Assembly (NCBI RefSeq): GCF_000550785.1
Contig: NZ_CP004350.1
Coordinates: 1,344,009-1,408,008 of the forward strand
From: Corynebacterium casei LMG S-19264
Lineage (GTDB): Bacteria > Actinomycetota > Actinomycetes > Mycobacteriales > Mycobacteriaceae
Direction of reading: 5' to 3'
Length of the DNA stretch: 64,000 bases
Shown: piece after piece, positions 18,650-27,882 of the stretch
Layout: every line of letters begins with the position of its first letter
How positions within the stretch are numbered: position 1 is the first letter of the stretch
Position numbers and translations under genes: made by a program
Notes under the pieces: generated by a model
Database searches by the model: none
Told to the model about the DNA's origin: nothing
The model's input: only the letters and a program-made list of their open reading frames with translations

Positions 18650-18812
18650 ATGATGGTGCGTGTACTATTCGAAATGTCAGACGCGGATATTAGTGTAAAC
18701 CGCGTAATGGGCTTCGGCGTGGGAACCTAACGCCAAACGGTTAAGTCTAGAAACTACAGTGGTCATCAAACTGTGTGACCAACATGAAGTGAATTTAAAT
18801 TAAGGAAGACAC

Positions 18813-19955
18813 ATGGCTGCAAAGAAGAAGGCAACGGCAACCAAGCCTGGTGAAGACCGTAAGAAGGCACTAGATGCCGCAATGTCCATGATTGAAAAGG
18901 ACTTCGGCAAGGGTGCCATTATGCGCCTAGGTGAGGAAAACCGCCCACCAATTCAGGCCATCTCCTCGGGTAACACCGCTATTGATATTGCCCTGGGTAT
19001 CGGTGGATTCCCGCGTGGCCGTGTGGTTGAGGTTTATGGCCCAGAATCTTCCGGTAAGACCACTGTGGCGCTGCACGCTATTGCAGAAGCTCAAAAGTCC
19101 GGCGGCATTGCGGCTTTCATTGACGCCGAGCACGCGCTCGATCCTGAATACGCACGTCTGTTGGGCGTTGACACTGATAACCTGCTGGTTTCTCAGCCTG
19201 ACACAGGTGAGCAGGCGCTAGAGATCGCTGACATGCTGGTGCGCTCCGGCGCGATTGACATTATCGTCATTGACTCGGTTGCAGCTTTGACCCCGAAGGC
19301 TGAAATCGAGGGCGAAATGGGTGACTCGCACGTTGGTTTGCAGGCGCGTTTGATGTCGCAGGCGCTGCGTAAGATGACTGGTGCTTTGTATAATTCGGGC
19401 ACCACCGCCATCTTTATTAACCAGCTGCGTGAGAAGATCGGCGTTATGTTTGGCTCACCTGAAACCACCACGGGTGGTAAGGCGCTGAAGTTCTATGCTT
19501 CTGTCCGTTGTGACATCCGTCGAATCCAGACCTTGAAAGATGGTCAGGACGCGATTGGTAACCGTACCCGCATCAAGATTGTGAAGAACAAGGTTTCTCC
19601 GCCATTTAAGATCGCAGAGTTTGACATCATGTACGGCGAGGGAATCTCCCGTGAGTCTTCCATCATTGACCTTGGTGTTGAACACGGCTTTATCAAGAAG
19701 TCTGGTTCTTGGTTCACCTATGAAGGCGACCAGCTCGGCCAAGGTAAGGAAAAGGCTCGCATGTTCTTGAAGAGCAACAAGGACTTGGCTGATGAGATTG
19801 AGAAGAAGATCTTCCAGAAGCTTGGCGTTGGTGAATATGCTCAGACCACCGGCGAAGAGACTCCGATGGATGTTCCTGGGGCAGAAGACCCATTGACTGA
19901 TGATCCAGCGGGCTTTGTACCAAACGTCGATTTCGACGATGAGGACGAAGAGTAA
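18813..19955 (+). CDS. recA: RecA recombinase
   Basis: ATP-dependent strand-exchange protein and coprotease that triggers LexA self-cleavage. 380 residues. Walker A is GPESSGKT at about residues 76-83, and Walker B is within [11 protein letters not shown] near 150. The L2 loop region is [26 protein letters not shown], and the C-terminal tail is acidic (DDEDEE) as usual. No intein interrupts the gene, unlike some mycobacterial recA. The start is ATG 18813, preceded by AAGGAAG. Regulation by LexA is supported by the upstream box. recX follows after a hairpin. Confidence 0.98.
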   Translation: MAAKKKATATKPGEDRKKALDAAMSMIEKDFGKGAIMRLGEENRPPIQAISSGNTAIDIALGIGGFPRGRVVEVYGPESSGKTTVALHAIAEAQKSGGIAAFIDAEHALDPEYARLLGVDTDNLLVSQPDTGEQALEIADMLVRSGAIDIIVIDSVAALTPKAEIEGEMGDSHVGLQARLMSQALRKMTGALYNSGTTAIFINQLREKIGVMFGSPETTTGGKALKFYASVRCDIRRIQTLKDGQDAIGNRTRIKIVKNKVSPPFKIAEFDIMYGEGISRESSIIDLGVEHGFIKKSGSWFTYEGDQLGQGKEKARMFLKSNKDLADEIEKKIFQKLGVGEYAQTTGEETPMDVPGAEDPLTDDPAGFVPNVDFDDEDEE

Positions 19956-19974
19956 AGCCCAGAAGTAAGACACG

Positions 19975-20027
19975 ATACGCGGTACCAAAGTCCCACAGAC
20001 CGGGGATGGAAGTACCGCGTATTTTTC
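19975..20027 (+). terminator. Hairpin between recA and recX
   Basis: Perfect 11-bp stem ATACGCGGTAC (19975-19985) with GTACCGCGTAT (20012-20022), loop 26 nt, followed by TTTTC. It is probably a partial terminator that keeps recX expression below recA, as known for recA-recX in other bacteria. Confidence 0.65.
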
Positions 20028-20078
20028 ATCGAGCACTCGGCGACGTACCGGTGCAGGGGCAGAAGGGGATAAAGAGCA

Positions 20079-20681
20079 ATGGCGCAAGAGCCTAGTCCAG
20101 AGAAGCTGGCCAAGCTACGGCAGGCCTTGGAAGACTATGCCGAAGGCAATGTGGAAAATCCTCTTATTGACCATGAGGCTGAGGAAGCAAAGGCAGATGT
20201 TCGAGCTCGTGCACTACGGCTGTTGGATGAGCGTGCACGTTCGCGGCACGAGCTCAAAGAGCGGCTGCTGAAACTGGAGTATGCCGAGCCCGTTATTGAA
20301 GAAGTTCTGGATGACCTCTCAGGCGTCGGGCTCATTAATGATGAACTCTTTGCTTCGGAATGGGTGCGCCAGCGCCACGCACGACGCGGGAAATCTTCGC
20401 GTGCCCTCAATCAGGAATTGGTGCGCAAAGGCATTTCTTCCGCAGTTCGTGCGCAGGCGCTCGAACAAATAGACCAGGAAGACGAAGAGGACATGGCCTG
20501 GAAGCTGGCAGTCAAGAAGGCCAGGTCCATCAAACATGTCCCTGAAGACCGCGGCGAGCGTGACAAGGCCCTGCGCCGAATCGTTGGTGTGCTTGCGCGC
20601 AGGGGCTTTAACGAAGGAATGTCCCTATCTCTTGCACGCCGCGCATTGGATGAGCGGTGTGAAGAGCTAGGGACATCCTAG
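20079..20681 (+). CDS. recX: Regulatory protein RecX
   Basis: 200-residue all-helical modulator that binds RecA filaments and limits recombinase and coprotease activity. It has the RecX repeats: ADVRARALRLLDERARSRHELKERLLKLEY near residues 26-55, LINDELFASEWVRQRHARRGKSSRALNQELVRKGI near 83-115, and a C-terminal third repeat. The N-terminal 20 residues are variable. The only gene between recA and the convergent glu operon, it ends 12 bp from gluD. Confidence 0.93.
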   Translation: MAQEPSPEKLAKLRQALEDYAEGNVENPLIDHEAEEAKADVRARALRLLDERARSRHELKERLLKLEYAEPVIEEVLDDLSGVGLINDELFASEWVRQRHARRGKSSRALNQELVRKGISSAVRAQALEQIDQEDEEDMAWKLAVKKARSIKHVPEDRGERDKALRRIVGVLARRGFNEGMSLSLARRALDERCEELGTS

Positions 20682-20693
20682 GGCCTCAAAAGA

Positions 20694-21632
20694 TTATTCC
20701 GAAGGGTTCCTAACTTGCTTGTAGTTAGGGTTGTGCCAGTCAACGTTGACGTTGTCCTTGGTGTCTAGACCCTGATCTGGTTCTTCCGGAACCTTGGCAA
20801 TGATGTTCTTGCGGGCACGGCCAGCGCGCAGCTGACGCTCGATGCGCTGTGCCAGGGTGGTAAGACCCCAGTTGATGAGCACCATGATGATACCGACAAT
20901 GACCAGCGATGCCAGGAAGTTCTGGTTGTAAGACGCAGACTGTATACCGGAACGAACAATTTCGATGTAGCCAATCTGGTAGCCCAGAGCGGAGTCCTTC
21001 AGAGCAATGACCATCTGTGCAATCAGTGCTGGCAGCATGGCTGCAATAGCCTGCGGCAGCAGAACGCGGTACATGGTCAAGCGGTGGGACAATCCCAGTG
21101 CCTTAGCCGCTTCAGTCTGACCCTTTGGCAGGGAACGAATACCGGAACGCAGAATCTCCGCGATAACAGAACCGTTGTACAAGGTCAAAGCGAAGACAAC
21201 CGCGGAGAAGGCCAGGTGGCGGGATGGCACGACGTTGTAGACCGCGAATAGCTGGTAAGCGAAAATCATGAGCAACAGCACCGGGATGGCGCGGAAGAAC
21301 TCAACGATTACGCCGCAGATCCAGCGGACAAGGCGGTTTTCAGACAGTCGGCCCAGGCCCAAGACCACGCCGAACACACAAGCCAGCAAAATGGATGCAA
21401 ATGCCGAGAATAGTGTGCCGCGAAGACCCGGCAGTAGGTAGGTCGTCCAGGTTTGAATATCGAGGAACGGTGTCCATAGACGGCCTTCAAACTGGCCGTT
21501 GTTGTTTAGCGTCCACGCAACCCAGCCGATGATGGCCAAGAAGATGATGCCGGCAATCAGTGAGTAAATGCGGTTATTGCGGCGGCCCTTTGGGCCGGGC
21601 GCGTCATAAAGGACTGTAGCGCGTACAGACAT
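20694..21632 (-). CDS. gluD: Glutamate ABC transporter permease GluD
   Basis: 312-residue membrane permease of the HisM/polar amino-acid class. The EAA loop that contacts the ATPase is [23 protein letters not shown], near residue 165. There is one N-terminal anchor plus about five further segments, and a basic cytosolic tail ([15 protein letters not shown]) longer than in GluC. Its start codon shares one base with the gluC stop. It is the last gene of gluABCD, which imports glutamate in C. glutamicum. Confidence 0.94.
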   Translation of the reverse strand: MSVRATVLYDAPGPKGRRNNRIYSLIAGIIFLAIIGWVAWTLNNNGQFEGRLWTPFLDIQTWTTYLLPGLRGTLFSAFASILLACVFGVVLGLGRLSENRLVRWICGVIVEFFRAIPVLLLMIFAYQLFAVYNVVPSRHLAFSAVVFALTLYNGSVIAEILRSGIRSLPKGQTEAAKALGLSHRLTMYRVLLPQAIAAMLPALIAQMVIALKDSALGYQIGYIEIVRSGIQSASYNQNFLASLVIVGIIMVLINWGLTTLAQRIERQLRAGRARKNIIAKVPEEPDQGLDTKDNVNVDWHNPNYKQVRNPSE

Positions 21633-22318
21633 TACTTGTTCACCGCCATTCTCTCAGAGAGCTTGCCCAATCCCAGGCCCATTGGCAGCGTCAGGATGAT
21701 GAAGCCGAGTGCGAAGATGAAGAAGATGATGAACAGCTGATTAGCGTGGTTCTCAATCGTGGACTTCATCAACAGCGAGGCCTCAGCAACACCAATGGTG
21801 GATGCAATCGTGGTGTTCTTCGTCAACGCGATAAGCGTGTTGCCCAACGGCACAATGGCCGCGCGCACAGCTTGAGGGAAGACAATCTTTCGGAACATGT
21901 CTCCAAAGCTCAAGCCCAAGGATCGGGCTGCTTCGGCTTGCCCGAAATCAACAGTGTTGATGCCGGAACGTAGAGATTCCGCAACGAAGGCCGAGGTGTA
22001 CAAAATGAAGCCCACGATGGCCAAACGGAAGTTGTTGTCCACCAGGAAGGTGCCGGATTCGCGACTTGCCAGAGCCATGCCCAGGTTTTGGTACAAACCA
22101 AAGGAACAGAGCAAGACGATGAGCGTCAGGGGAGTATTGCGCACCACGGAAATGTAGAACGTGGAAATCGTGCGCAAAATTGACACGGGTGAGACCCTCA
22201 TGGCGGTGAGGATGGTTCCGAAGATGACAGAACCAATTGCTGACCAGAATGTCAGTTGAATGGTGAGCCAAAACGCAGGCCATAAGTCCGGTAATAGCTG
22301 ATCCCACATGGCGTTCAT
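21632..22318 (-). CDS. gluC: Glutamate ABC transporter permease GluC
   Basis: 228-residue partner permease with five hydrophobic segments. The EAA loop [26 protein letters not shown] is near residue 128. The N-terminus [26 protein letters not shown] is typical of GlnP/HisQ-type proteins. It is separated from gluB by a 104-bp spacer containing a stem-loop and is coupled to gluD by a stop/start overlap. Confidence 0.94.
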   Translation of the reverse strand: MNAMWDQLLPDLWPAFWLTIQLTFWSAIGSVIFGTILTAMRVSPVSILRTISTFYISVVRNTPLTLIVLLCSFGLYQNLGMALASRESGTFLVDNNFRLAIVGFILYTSAFVAESLRSGINTVDFGQAEAARSLGLSFGDMFRKIVFPQAVRAAIVPLGNTLIALTKNTTIASTIGVAEASLLMKSTIENHANQLFIIFFIFALGFIILTLPMGLGLGKLSERMAVNK

Positions 22319-22364
22319 AGTTCTCCTTGCATACTTTTCAAACGCGAAATGTGTGGTGAGTGAG

Positions 22365-22400
22365 AATAGCCCCGGCTATGTGCTTCTCGCGGGGGCTATT
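22365..22400 (-). other. Intercistronic stem-loop between gluB and gluC
   Basis: AATAGCCCC (22365-22373) pairs with GGGGCTATT (22392-22400), a 9-bp stem. No T-run follows on the minus strand, so it may protect the 3' end of a gluAB message and keep the binding protein more abundant than the permeases. Confidence 0.5.
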
Positions 22401-22422
22401 CAGTAACAGTTAAGCGTTTGAA

Positions 22423-23301
22423 TTACTCATCCAAGAAGGACAGGTCACCAGGGGTGCCCGGAGTAATTGCATCGCCTTCGCCTAGGTTGTCAGAGATGAA
22501 CTGGTCGTAGGAACCGTCATCGAACATTGCTTCCAGAGCGGTGTTGATTGCGTCGGTGCCCTCAGTGTCATCCTTAGCCAAGCCGATCCCGTAGTACTCG
22601 TTGGTGAATGGCTCGCCGTCCTGCTCCAGCTCAACCACGCGGAAGTTGCCTGGGGACTGTGCGGAGTAGCCATTGAGGATGGTCGCGTCAGTGGTCAGCG
22701 CGTCAACGTTGCCCTGGCGTAGTGCTTCAGTACAGCTGGAGTAGGTGTCGTATTCCTGCAACTGAACGGAAGGAAGTGCTTCCTTGACCTTCTGCGCTGG
22801 GGTAGAACCGGTAACGGAGCACAGGATCTTGCCGTCCAGGTCATCCAAGCCAGAGATTTCAGAGTTGGACTCCTGAACCAGCAATGCCTGGTGAGTCAGC
22901 AAGTATGGACCACCGAAGTTGACGGACTCAGAACGACCTGGGTTGATGGAGTAGGTCGCGGTAATGAGGTCAACCTCGCCGTTTTGGATGAGGGTCTCAC
23001 GCTGTGCGGAAGGGGTTTCACGCCAGTCGATGGTTGGCTCCTCCCAGCCGTTTTCAGCCGCGATGGAGTTCACGACGTAGGTCGCAACATCAATGTCCAG
23101 ACCGGTCATGGATCCGTCTGGCTCACGAAGACCTAGACCTGGCTGGTCGAACTTGGTGCCAAGGGTGACATTGCCGGACTCGATAGCGCCCAGCAGGCCG
23201 TCGGAATCGCCGCCAGCGGAGTCGCCACAAGCTGCGAGAATGCTGGCAGATACGGCAACGGTGCCGAGGATTGCTGCGATGCGAGTGATTGAACGGGACA
23301 T
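22423..23301 (-). CDS. gluB: Glutamate-binding lipoprotein GluB
   Basis: 292-residue solute-binding protein of the polar amino-acid family (SBP_bac_3). The signal peptide ends in the lipobox ILAAC at about residue 24, so the protein is tethered outside the membrane. Family marks include GTKFDQPGLGLREPDGSMTGLDIDVATYV and EVDLITATYSINPGR, the latter a ligand-binding stretch. ATG 23301, reading MSRSITRIAAILG, is preceded by AAGGAG and is preferred to the ATG 33 bases upstream, which would put polar residues before the signal peptide. Confidence 0.95.
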   Translation of the reverse strand: MSRSITRIAAILGTVAVSASILAACGDSAGGDSDGLLGAIESGNVTLGTKFDQPGLGLREPDGSMTGLDIDVATYVVNSIAAENGWEEPTIDWRETPSAQRETLIQNGEVDLITATYSINPGRSESVNFGGPYLLTHQALLVQESNSEISGLDDLDGKILCSVTGSTPAQKVKEALPSVQLQEYDTYSSCTEALRQGNVDALTTDATILNGYSAQSPGNFRVVELEQDGEPFTNEYYGIGLAKDDTEGTDAINTALEAMFDDGSYDQFISDNLGEGDAITPGTPGDLSFLDE

Positions 23302-23343
23302 GATTTTCTCCTTAGATGAAATGTGGGGACGCAAATACAGGGA

Positions 23344-24087
23344 TTAGTGGGAAAGAATCTTGCCGAGGAAGTCCTTGGCACGATCGGACTGTGGATTATT
23401 GAAGAAGGACTCAGGGTCTGTGTCTTCTACAATTTCTCCATCGGCCATGAACAGGATTCGGTCGGCTGCGCGGCGGGCGAAGCCCATTTCGTGCGTCACA
23501 ACCACCATGGTCATGCCTTCTTTGGCCAAAGACGTCATAACGTCCAAAACCTCATTGACCATTTCCGGGTCAAGTGCTGAAGTTGGCTCATCGAAAAGCA
23601 TGATCTTTGGCGTCATTGCCAACGCGCGAGCGATAGCAACACGCTGCTGCTGACCACCCGAAAGCTGCGCCGGGTACTTATTTGCCTGGTTGCCAATTCC
23701 GACGCGGTCAAGAAGCTGCATGGCGCGCTCTTCAGCGGCGGCCTTCTTCATCTTGCGGACCTTGATGGGGCCCAAGGTGACGTTGTCCAAAATGGTGAGG
23801 TGGGGGAAGAGATTGAATTGCTGGAAAACCATGCCCACATCGGCGCGAAGCTTGGCCAGCTGGCCACCTTCCTCCGGGAGGACGGTCCCATCAATTTCAA
23901 TGGTTCCTTCTTTAATTGTCTCGAGTCGATTGATGGTTCGGCAGAGCGTTGACTTACCTGAACCCGATGGGCCAAGAACCACAACTACCTCGCCGTGCTT
24001 AACCTCAAGGTCAATATCCGTCAGTGCTTGGAAGTCATCAAAGAACTTCTGCACGCCGCTCATGCGAATCATCGGAGTGTCTGTCAC
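23344..24087 (-). CDS. gluA: Glutamate ABC transporter ATPase GluA
   Basis: 247-residue ABC ATPase. Walker A is GPSGSGKST about residue 39, the Q-loop [11 protein letters not shown] follows, the signature LSGGQQQR is near 142, and Walker [14 protein letters not shown] near 163. GTG 24087 is chosen because GGGAG lies 9-10 bases upstream; an ATG five codons later (MIRMSGVQ) is the alternative and matches the C. glutamicum protein start. It is the first gene of gluABCD. The region upstream has three inverted repeats. Confidence 0.95.
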   Translation of the reverse strand: MTDTPMIRMSGVQKFFDDFQALTDIDLEVKHGEVVVVLGPSGSGKSTLCRTINRLETIKEGTIEIDGTVLPEEGGQLAKLRADVGMVFQQFNLFPHLTILDNVTLGPIKVRKMKKAAAEERAMQLLDRVGIGNQANKYPAQLSGGQQQRVAIARALAMTPKIMLFDEPTSALDPEMVNEVLDVMTSLAKEGMTMVVVTHEMGFARRAADRILFMADGEIVEDTDPESFFNNPQSDRAKDFLGKILSH

Positions 24088-24417
24088 TTCACTGTTCTCC
24101 CTTCGCGTGTGTGTTGCAACATACTCAGAATGTTAGGCGGTGAAGTTTGCAAGCGTGTGATTGTTGAAATAACAACTTGGTAAACTTTGCCGAAATTGCA
24201 AAGGTTTTGTGTGGAGGCCTATGCGTTAGCGCAGGTTGTGGGGTGTGAAATCTATGTTTGCGAACAAAGCTAATCTGTAAAGTTGGCCAGTGAATGGGGT
24301 TCAAATGACCCCCAATGTTGCCCCCGTCATACCGTGTTCGATGTCCGCACGAACATATTTTCTACCGATATTCAGATGGTTAGGCACTACTGCAAAGGCC
24401 CACTACAATATTTAGAC
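24088..24417. promoter_or_regulatory. Divergent control region between gluA and miaB
   Basis: 330 bp without a gene. Near gluA there are three inverted repeats: the palindrome TGTTGCAACA (24112-24121), TTGTT-gaaat-AACAA (24161-24175) and TTTGC-N7-GCAAA (24186-24202). They are candidate operators for gluABCD, whose homologue responds to carbon and nitrogen status. At the right end TACAAT (24404-24409) ends 8 bases before GTG 24418 and fits a leaderless miaB message. Confidence 0.45.
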
Positions 24418-25998
24418 GTGGAAACCATGCGCGAAACCCCCAATGAAAACCCCGTGACCTCAAATGATGCCGCATCCCCAGCGGCAGCATCGGCAGTTCG
24501 TACCTATGAAGTGCGGACCTTCGGCTGTCAGATGAACGTTCATGACTCTGAACGTATCTCTGGCTTATTGGAAGAAGCTGGCTATGTCGCGGCGCCAGAA
24601 GAGGCTGAACCCGATCTGGTCGTGTTCAATACTTGTGCTGTGCGTGAAAACGCTGACAAGCGTCTTTATGGCTCTCTCGGCGCATTGAAGAAGACCAAGG
24701 ATAATCATCCCGGCATGCAGATTGCCGTGGGCGGTTGCTTGGCGCAAAAAGACAAAGATACGGTTATCTCCAATGCCCCATGGGTGGATGCTGTATTCGG
24801 TACCCACAACATGGCGGCGTTGCCTGCCTTGCTGGAGCGTGCGCGCCACAATGAGGAAGCGCAGATTGAGATTGTTGATTCGCTAGAGGCATTTCCTTCG
24901 GTGCTACCTGCCAAGCGTGAGTCCGCCTATGCAGGTTGGGTGTCTATCTCGGTGGGCTGCAACAACACCTGTACTTTCTGTATTGTTCCTTCACTGCGCG
25001 GTAAGGAAGAAGACCGCCGCCCAGGTGACATCCTGGCTGAGGTTCAAGCGCTGGTGGACCAGGGAGTTACAGAAGTGACTCTGCTGGGGCAGAACGTGAA
25101 CTCTTATGGTGTGAACTTCGCTGACCCGGATATGCCACGTGACAAGTTCGCCTTCTCCAAACTACTGCGTGAAGTTGGTGCAATTGAAGGACTGGAACGT
25201 CTGCGCTTTACCTCCCCGCACCCAGCGGAGTTCACCTCCGATGTCATTGATGCAATGGCGGACACCCCGGCGGTGTGCCCACAGCTACACATGCCTTTGC
25301 AGTCTGGTTCGGACAAGGTGCTCAAGGACATGCGCCGTTCCTACCGCACGAAGAAATACATGGGCATTGTTGATGAAGTGCGTGAGAAGATGCCGCATGC
25401 TGCAATCACTACCGATATCATCGTTGGCTTCCCAGGAGAGACTGAAGAAGATTTCCAGGGCACCTTGGATATTGTTCGGCGTGCACGTTTCTCTGCTGCT
25501 TATACCTTCCAATATTCGCCGCGCCCAGGCACTCCTGCTGCAACCATGGAAAATCAAGTCCCGAAGGAAGTTGTGCAGGACCGCTTTGAGCGCCTGATTG
25601 CTTTGCAGGATGAGATTGCCGCGACAGAGAACGCCACACTGGTGGGCATCGATGTAGAGCTTTTGGTGCAGGCCGATGGCCGCAAGAATGATAAGACTCA
25701 CCGCCTCAGCGGGCGTGCGCGTGATGGCCGCTTGGTGCACTTTGCCCCAGTTCAAGATGGCAAGGACATATCTTCAGAGATTCGCCCCGGCGATGTCGTG
25801 CACACGACTATTACTGATTCCGGGTCTTTCTTCCTCATCGCTGATTCTGGGGTTGCGTCGCATCGCCGAACCAAGGCTGGTGACATGTCTGCTTTGGGCC
25901 AGACCCCAACCACGCAACCGATTGGCGTGGGTTTGGGCTTGCCACAGATTGGCAAGCCGGCGCAGGAGCCAGCACCCGTCAACGCGTGCGGTTTGTAA
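24418..25998 (+). CDS. miaB: tRNA-2-methylthio-N6-dimethylallyladenosine synthase MiaB
   Basis: Radical-SAM methylthiotransferase converting i6A37 to ms2i6A37 in tRNA. 526 residues from GTG 24418. The N-terminal UPF0004 domain has its three cluster cysteines in [15 protein letters not shown] and VGGCLAQ. The radical-SAM motif is GCNNTCTFC (CxxxCxxC) near residue 180. A TRAM domain is at about 400-470 and a Gly/Pro-rich tail follows. GTG 24418 is preferred from a -10 hexamer placed for a leaderless start; ATG 24427 is three codons later. MiaA, which makes its substrate i6A37, is 4 kb downstream. Confidence 0.95.
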   Translation: METMRETPNENPVTSNDAASPAAASAVRTYEVRTFGCQMNVHDSERISGLLEEAGYVAAPEEAEPDLVVFNTCAVRENADKRLYGSLGALKKTKDNHPGMQIAVGGCLAQKDKDTVISNAPWVDAVFGTHNMAALPALLERARHNEEAQIEIVDSLEAFPSVLPAKRESAYAGWVSISVGCNNTCTFCIVPSLRGKEEDRRPGDILAEVQALVDQGVTEVTLLGQNVNSYGVNFADPDMPRDKFAFSKLLREVGAIEGLERLRFTSPHPAEFTSDVIDAMADTPAVCPQLHMPLQSGSDKVLKDMRRSYRTKKYMGIVDEVREKMPHAAITTDIIVGFPGETEEDFQGTLDIVRRARFSAAYTFQYSPRPGTPAATMENQVPKEVVQDRFERLIALQDEIAATENATLVGIDVELLVQADGRKNDKTHRLSGRARDGRLVHFAPVQDGKDISSEIRPGDVVHTTITDSGSFFLIADSGVASHRRTKAGDMSALGQTPTTQPIGVGLGLPQIGKPAQEPAPVNACGL

Positions 25999-26031
25999 AC
26001 CGACAAAAATTTTCTAACGAGCAAGCAAGAG

Positions 26032-26045
26032 TAAGCTAGGTAATT
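26032..26045 (+). promoter_or_regulatory. -10-like hexamer for a possibly leaderless membrane-protein gene
   Basis: TAAGCT (26032-26037) ends 8 bases before GTG 26046. The only purine-rich stretch is AGG, five to seven bases from the start, which is too short and close to be a convincing ribosome site. Confidence 0.3.
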
Positions 26046-26702
26046 GTGTCTAAGCAGCAGTTAAATCCGATTCAGGCTGAGCGAAAGATTGCTCAAACAA
26101 TGGACTTGAGAAATCAGGTTATTCCGCTCATTATCGCCGACGCGTTTTATGTTGCGTGGCTGCTTTTGCCGCAGGCGGCCGGACTGCGTGGTTTTCAGAT
26201 CATTACCTTTTCCGCCGCAGCGCGAGAGACCATGTCAATTGCTGAGTTTGTCTTTGCTATTTTGGCTACCTTGGGCGTGGGTATTTGCACGACTTTGGTC
26301 TTGATCACCCGCAAGGCTGTATTCGGGCTGGTTGGCTGGATGTTCGTCACCGTAGGCTTTGCCTATTCATTGTTTATGGTGTGGATGCGCGGTACTCGTA
26401 CTGATAGCGCGGAAATCGGCATGTGGTGCGGAATCATTGCAGTGGCAATCGCGACTGTCTCTTACTCACTTGTGGCACTGCGCCGCAACCCAGAACAGCT
26501 TGAAGCAGCACAACGCGCCCGCGAAGCCGCGGCGGAGCTCGATTCTGTGGGGCAAGCGCAGATGGATATCCGCAAGGAAGCTGCACCCGAAGTTAATCAT
26601 TTGCTTGTTGATGACCGCCGTGCCCGCGCCGCTGAGCGACACCAAGACGTACAGAAATCTAAGAAACCACGCGAGCCTAAGCAGGGCCCGGCAGAGGACT
26701 AA
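26046..26702 (+). CDS. Conserved corynebacterial membrane protein of unknown function
   Basis: 218 residues. A short polar N-terminus is followed by four hydrophobic segments between about residues 24 and 150. The ~70-residue cytosolic tail is highly charged, helical and Ala/Arg/Glu-rich (AAQRAREAAAELDSVG), ending in Lys/Pro/Arg repeats. I recognise no enzymatic motif. It follows miaB by 47 bp. Its stop codon overlaps that of the convergent GNAT gene by 3 bp (TAA against TAG within CTAA). Confidence 0.7.
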   Translation: MSKQQLNPIQAERKIAQTMDLRNQVIPLIIADAFYVAWLLLPQAAGLRGFQIITFSAAARETMSIAEFVFAILATLGVGICTTLVLITRKAVFGLVGWMFVTVGFAYSLFMVWMRGTRTDSAEIGMWCGIIAVAIATVSYSLVALRRNPEQLEAAQRAREAAAELDSVGQAQMDIRKEAAPEVNHLLVDDRRARAAERHQDVQKSKKPREPKQGPAED

Positions 26703-27877
26703 TTTAGCGCGAGCTCCCAGGCTTCGGACTGAGAGATTCCTTCGGCGTTGAGCCCGCTGTAGATGCGGTTCATTGCCTCATCATCAACACCGATGGATGA
26801 ATAGGTGCGTTCTACTTCCGGCCACCTATCCCGCAGGGCTGTCAAGGCTAATAACTTGAGTCGGCTCGCGTATTGGTGACGTCGGCGCTCACGGTGGGTG
26901 ACCGTCATGGTCCATTCGGCAACTTCAGGGTCAGATGCCGCATGCCGGCCAATCTCGGTGAGAGCTACGACGGCGGATGAAGCTTCATCGACAAGAGCGA
27001 TGATCAACGTATGCGCGTTGCGTGAGCGCAGCCGACCATGCGCTTCCTCGAGCCGCTGACGGTTCCACTGAATCGGCTCAACACTCAAATCGCCCGTCAA
27101 TGAGTCCTCAGAAGCCACGCTAAGCAGAGCAATGACATCATCAACATACTCATCCGGGATGTCATAATCCGGCCAGACGTGTGTGCCAAGACCAGCTGGA
27201 ACCAGCGCCGTGGCAGGCTGTTCGGGTACTGGAACCACAATCTGGCGTTCAGCATGCTTAATGCTAAAGCCTGCCTGGCGGTAAAACGCAGTGAAAGGAT
27301 CGGCATCCGCGGTGGTATCGTCCGAATGCAGCGATCCTGTTTGCACGGTCGTGCGCCCCAGCTTGCGGGAGATGTCCAGGCCGTGTTTTACCAACGTCGC
27401 AGCAATGTGCTGAGCATCGTCGTCCATTTCTTCACCTGGTAAGGGAAGAAAGTTCACGTCCAGGACAAAATCCACGTCCGCCGTATTTCTCTCTTCCAGC
27501 AGCGGGATACTGACGTGGATGAAACCGACATAGTCATAGTCCGGGCACTCACCAGTGGAAGGAATTTGTGGCAGGCCAAGCGCAGAGACTTCTCCCAGCG
27601 GTGGCTTTCCTTGGACCAGGGCAAAGATATAGGTTAGTGACTCATTGGAGCCGCGAAGGCGGTGAACTACGCGTTCAGGGGAGGCAGAGGCAGCTGGGTC
27701 ACCTGTTGCTTCCTGGGCATAAAGATTAGCCATGAACACAAAGGTGCGAATGGCGTCGGAGGGCTCAGGAACAAATCCCTCCAGCCGTGCCGACGCCGGT
27801 GAGGTACTTACCGGGCCGCTGGCGGTGGTGGAGGGAAATGAAGGTGGCGCAAACTGCACGAGGTGCAGATTATCCAC
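26699..27877 (-). CDS. GNAT-family N-acetyltransferase, two tandem domains
   Basis: 392 residues, the length of a double-GNAT protein. The C-terminal half carries the recognisable acetyl-CoA region: ALVDEASSAVVALTEIG, then WTMTVTHRERRRHQYASRLKLLALTALRDRWPEVERTYSSI, about residues 290-360, with an R-R-x-x-x-A-type pyrophosphate loop. The N-terminal half (DYDYVGFIHVSIPLLEER) has the fold but no clear loop, so it may be structural. The substrate is unknown. The start is GTG 27877, inside the sequence of a consensus DnaA box. It lies 5 bp downstream of the DUF349 gene start side in the same orientation, suggesting co-transcription. Confidence 0.7.
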   Translation of the reverse strand: MDNLHLVQFAPPSFPSTTASGPVSTSPASARLEGFVPEPSDAIRTFVFMANLYAQEATGDPAASASPERVVHRLRGSNESLTYIFALVQGKPPLGEVSALGLPQIPSTGECPDYDYVGFIHVSIPLLEERNTADVDFVLDVNFLPLPGEEMDDDAQHIAATLVKHGLDISRKLGRTTVQTGSLHSDDTTADADPFTAFYRQAGFSIKHAERQIVVPVPEQPATALVPAGLGTHVWPDYDIPDEYVDDVIALLSVASEDSLTGDLSVEPIQWNRQRLEEAHGRLRSRNAHTLIIALVDEASSAVVALTEIGRHAASDPEVAEWTMTVTHRERRRHQYASRLKLLALTALRDRWPEVERTYSSIGVDDEAMNRIYSGLNAEGISQSEAWELALN

Positions 27878-27878
27878 A
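27870..27878 (+). promoter_or_regulatory. Consensus DnaA box at the GNAT start codon
   Basis: TTATCCACA, an exact match to the 9-bp DnaA box, overlaps the GTG start (minus strand) of the acetyltransferase gene. A single box inside coding sequence could be chance. Confidence 0.4.
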
Positions 27879-27882
27879 GTGA

